Assembly: GCA_030613605.1 (NCBI GenBank)
Contig: JAUWLO010000138.1
Location: forward strand, 1-5,332
Direction: 5' to 3'
DNA from: Gammaproteobacteria bacterium
Lineage (GTDB): Bacteria > Pseudomonadota > Gammaproteobacteria > SZUA-152
Length of the DNA: 5,332 nt
Positions within the stretch are counted from its first letter, which is position 1; every line of letters begins with the position of its first letter. Below, piece after piece: positions 5,014 through 5,332 of the stretch. Position numbers and translations under genes: made by a program. The notes under the pieces were generated by a model. It had not been told where the DNA came from and did no database searches. It was given only the letters and a program-made list of their open reading frames with translations.

Positions 5014-5332
5014 CTAATAGTCATTACCGGCCAGAGTTAACTTTATCTGGTCGGTGGTAAAACCCCGGTACTGGAGAAAACGAGCCTGACGGGCCCGCTC
5101 CTTGTAATCTCCCGGCAAGTCGTCGCCAAATCGCTTGCTTCTCACCTGTGCCGCTTGCTCAAACCACAGCGGGTCTGCAAAATCCAGCCAAGTCGCCTGT
5201 ATTTTCTCACTCACTCCGCGTTCGCGCAATTCCGTTTGTATGCGCATGGGCCCATGGCCGTTATTTTGTCGATAACGAACAAACGCCTCGGTAAAACGCT
5301 CATCGCTGAGCAGACCTTCAGCCTGCAAATCA
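5014..5332 (-). CDS. recX: Regulatory protein RecX, C-terminal part (start outside window)
   Basis: The reading frame runs off the right edge, so only the last ~105 residues are visible; the TTG codon at 5328 is an internal Leu, not a start. RecX binds RecA filaments and modulates RecA recombinase and co-protease activity in the cytoplasm. Family signatures are present: SDERFTEAFVRYRQNNGHGPMRIQ (partly visible as SDERF and GPMRI), ELRERGV, and the C-terminal helical repeat RQARFLQYRGFTTDQI. The stop is TAG at 5014-5016. RecX proteins are typically around 150 residues, so roughly one third is missing. In related genomes recA lies directly upstream, which would be just outside this window, and SOS control of recA would extend to recX. 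The frame is intact with no sign of decay. Confidence 0.9.
   Translation of the reverse strand, partial: DLQAEGLLSDERFTEAFVRYRQNNGHGPMRIQTELRERGVSEKIQATWLDFADPLWFEQAAQVRSKRFGDDLPGDYKERARQARFLQYRGFTTDQIKLTLAGNDY

Noticed and set aside
4624..5040. 138-codon open frame on the plus strand
   Set aside because: Antisense to the conserved 5' part of alaS and the end of recX; the low-complexity hydrophobic translation is a shadow of the real genes.

Overview
This window looks like a core-genome segment of a gammaproteobacterium. All genes lie on the minus strand, so the biological order runs from high to low coordinates: recX (3' part) - alaS - lysC - csrA - tRNA-Ser(GCU) - tRNA-Arg(ACG) - intrinsic terminator. 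To my knowledge this is the order found downstream of recA in Pseudomonas and related groups. The CsrA, AlaS and LysC sequences also look closest to the Pseudomonas/Cellvibrionales type. GC content looks moderate (near 50%) and the intergenic regions are AT-rich, so a Cellvibrionales-like or other marine gammaproteobacterium is a reasonable guess. No species call is possible from sequence alone.

Layout from the right edge: the C-terminal part of RecX (5014-5332, gene continues beyond the window); a 42-nt gap; alanyl-tRNA synthetase (2320-4971, start uncertain); a 235-nt AT-rich gap (2085-2319) with a decaying ~35-bp tandem repeat whose best unit is a perfect palindrome, plus two TATAAT boxes; aspartate kinase (852-2084) with a likely internal start for a regulatory subunit; a 160-nt gap that serves as the csrA leader, rich in GGA motifs; csrA (503-691); a 202-nt gap holding a good sigma70-like promoter for the tRNA genes; tRNA-Ser (211-300); tRNA-Arg (57-133); and a strong Rho-independent terminator at the left edge (1-38). 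No gene-free stretch exceeds 300 bases.

The genes cover RecA control (RecX), tRNA charging and supply (AlaS, two tRNAs), the first step of aspartate-family amino-acid synthesis (LysC) and global post-transcriptional control (CsrA). The only clear intrinsic terminator is after tRNA-Arg, so long read-through transcripts are possible, supplemented by internal promoters.

I found no mobile element, CRISPR array, defence system or unknown protein-coding gene. The items most worth a second look are regulatory: the palindromic repeat array upstream of lysC, the CsrA-type RNA hairpin upstream of csrA, and the internal start within lysC.
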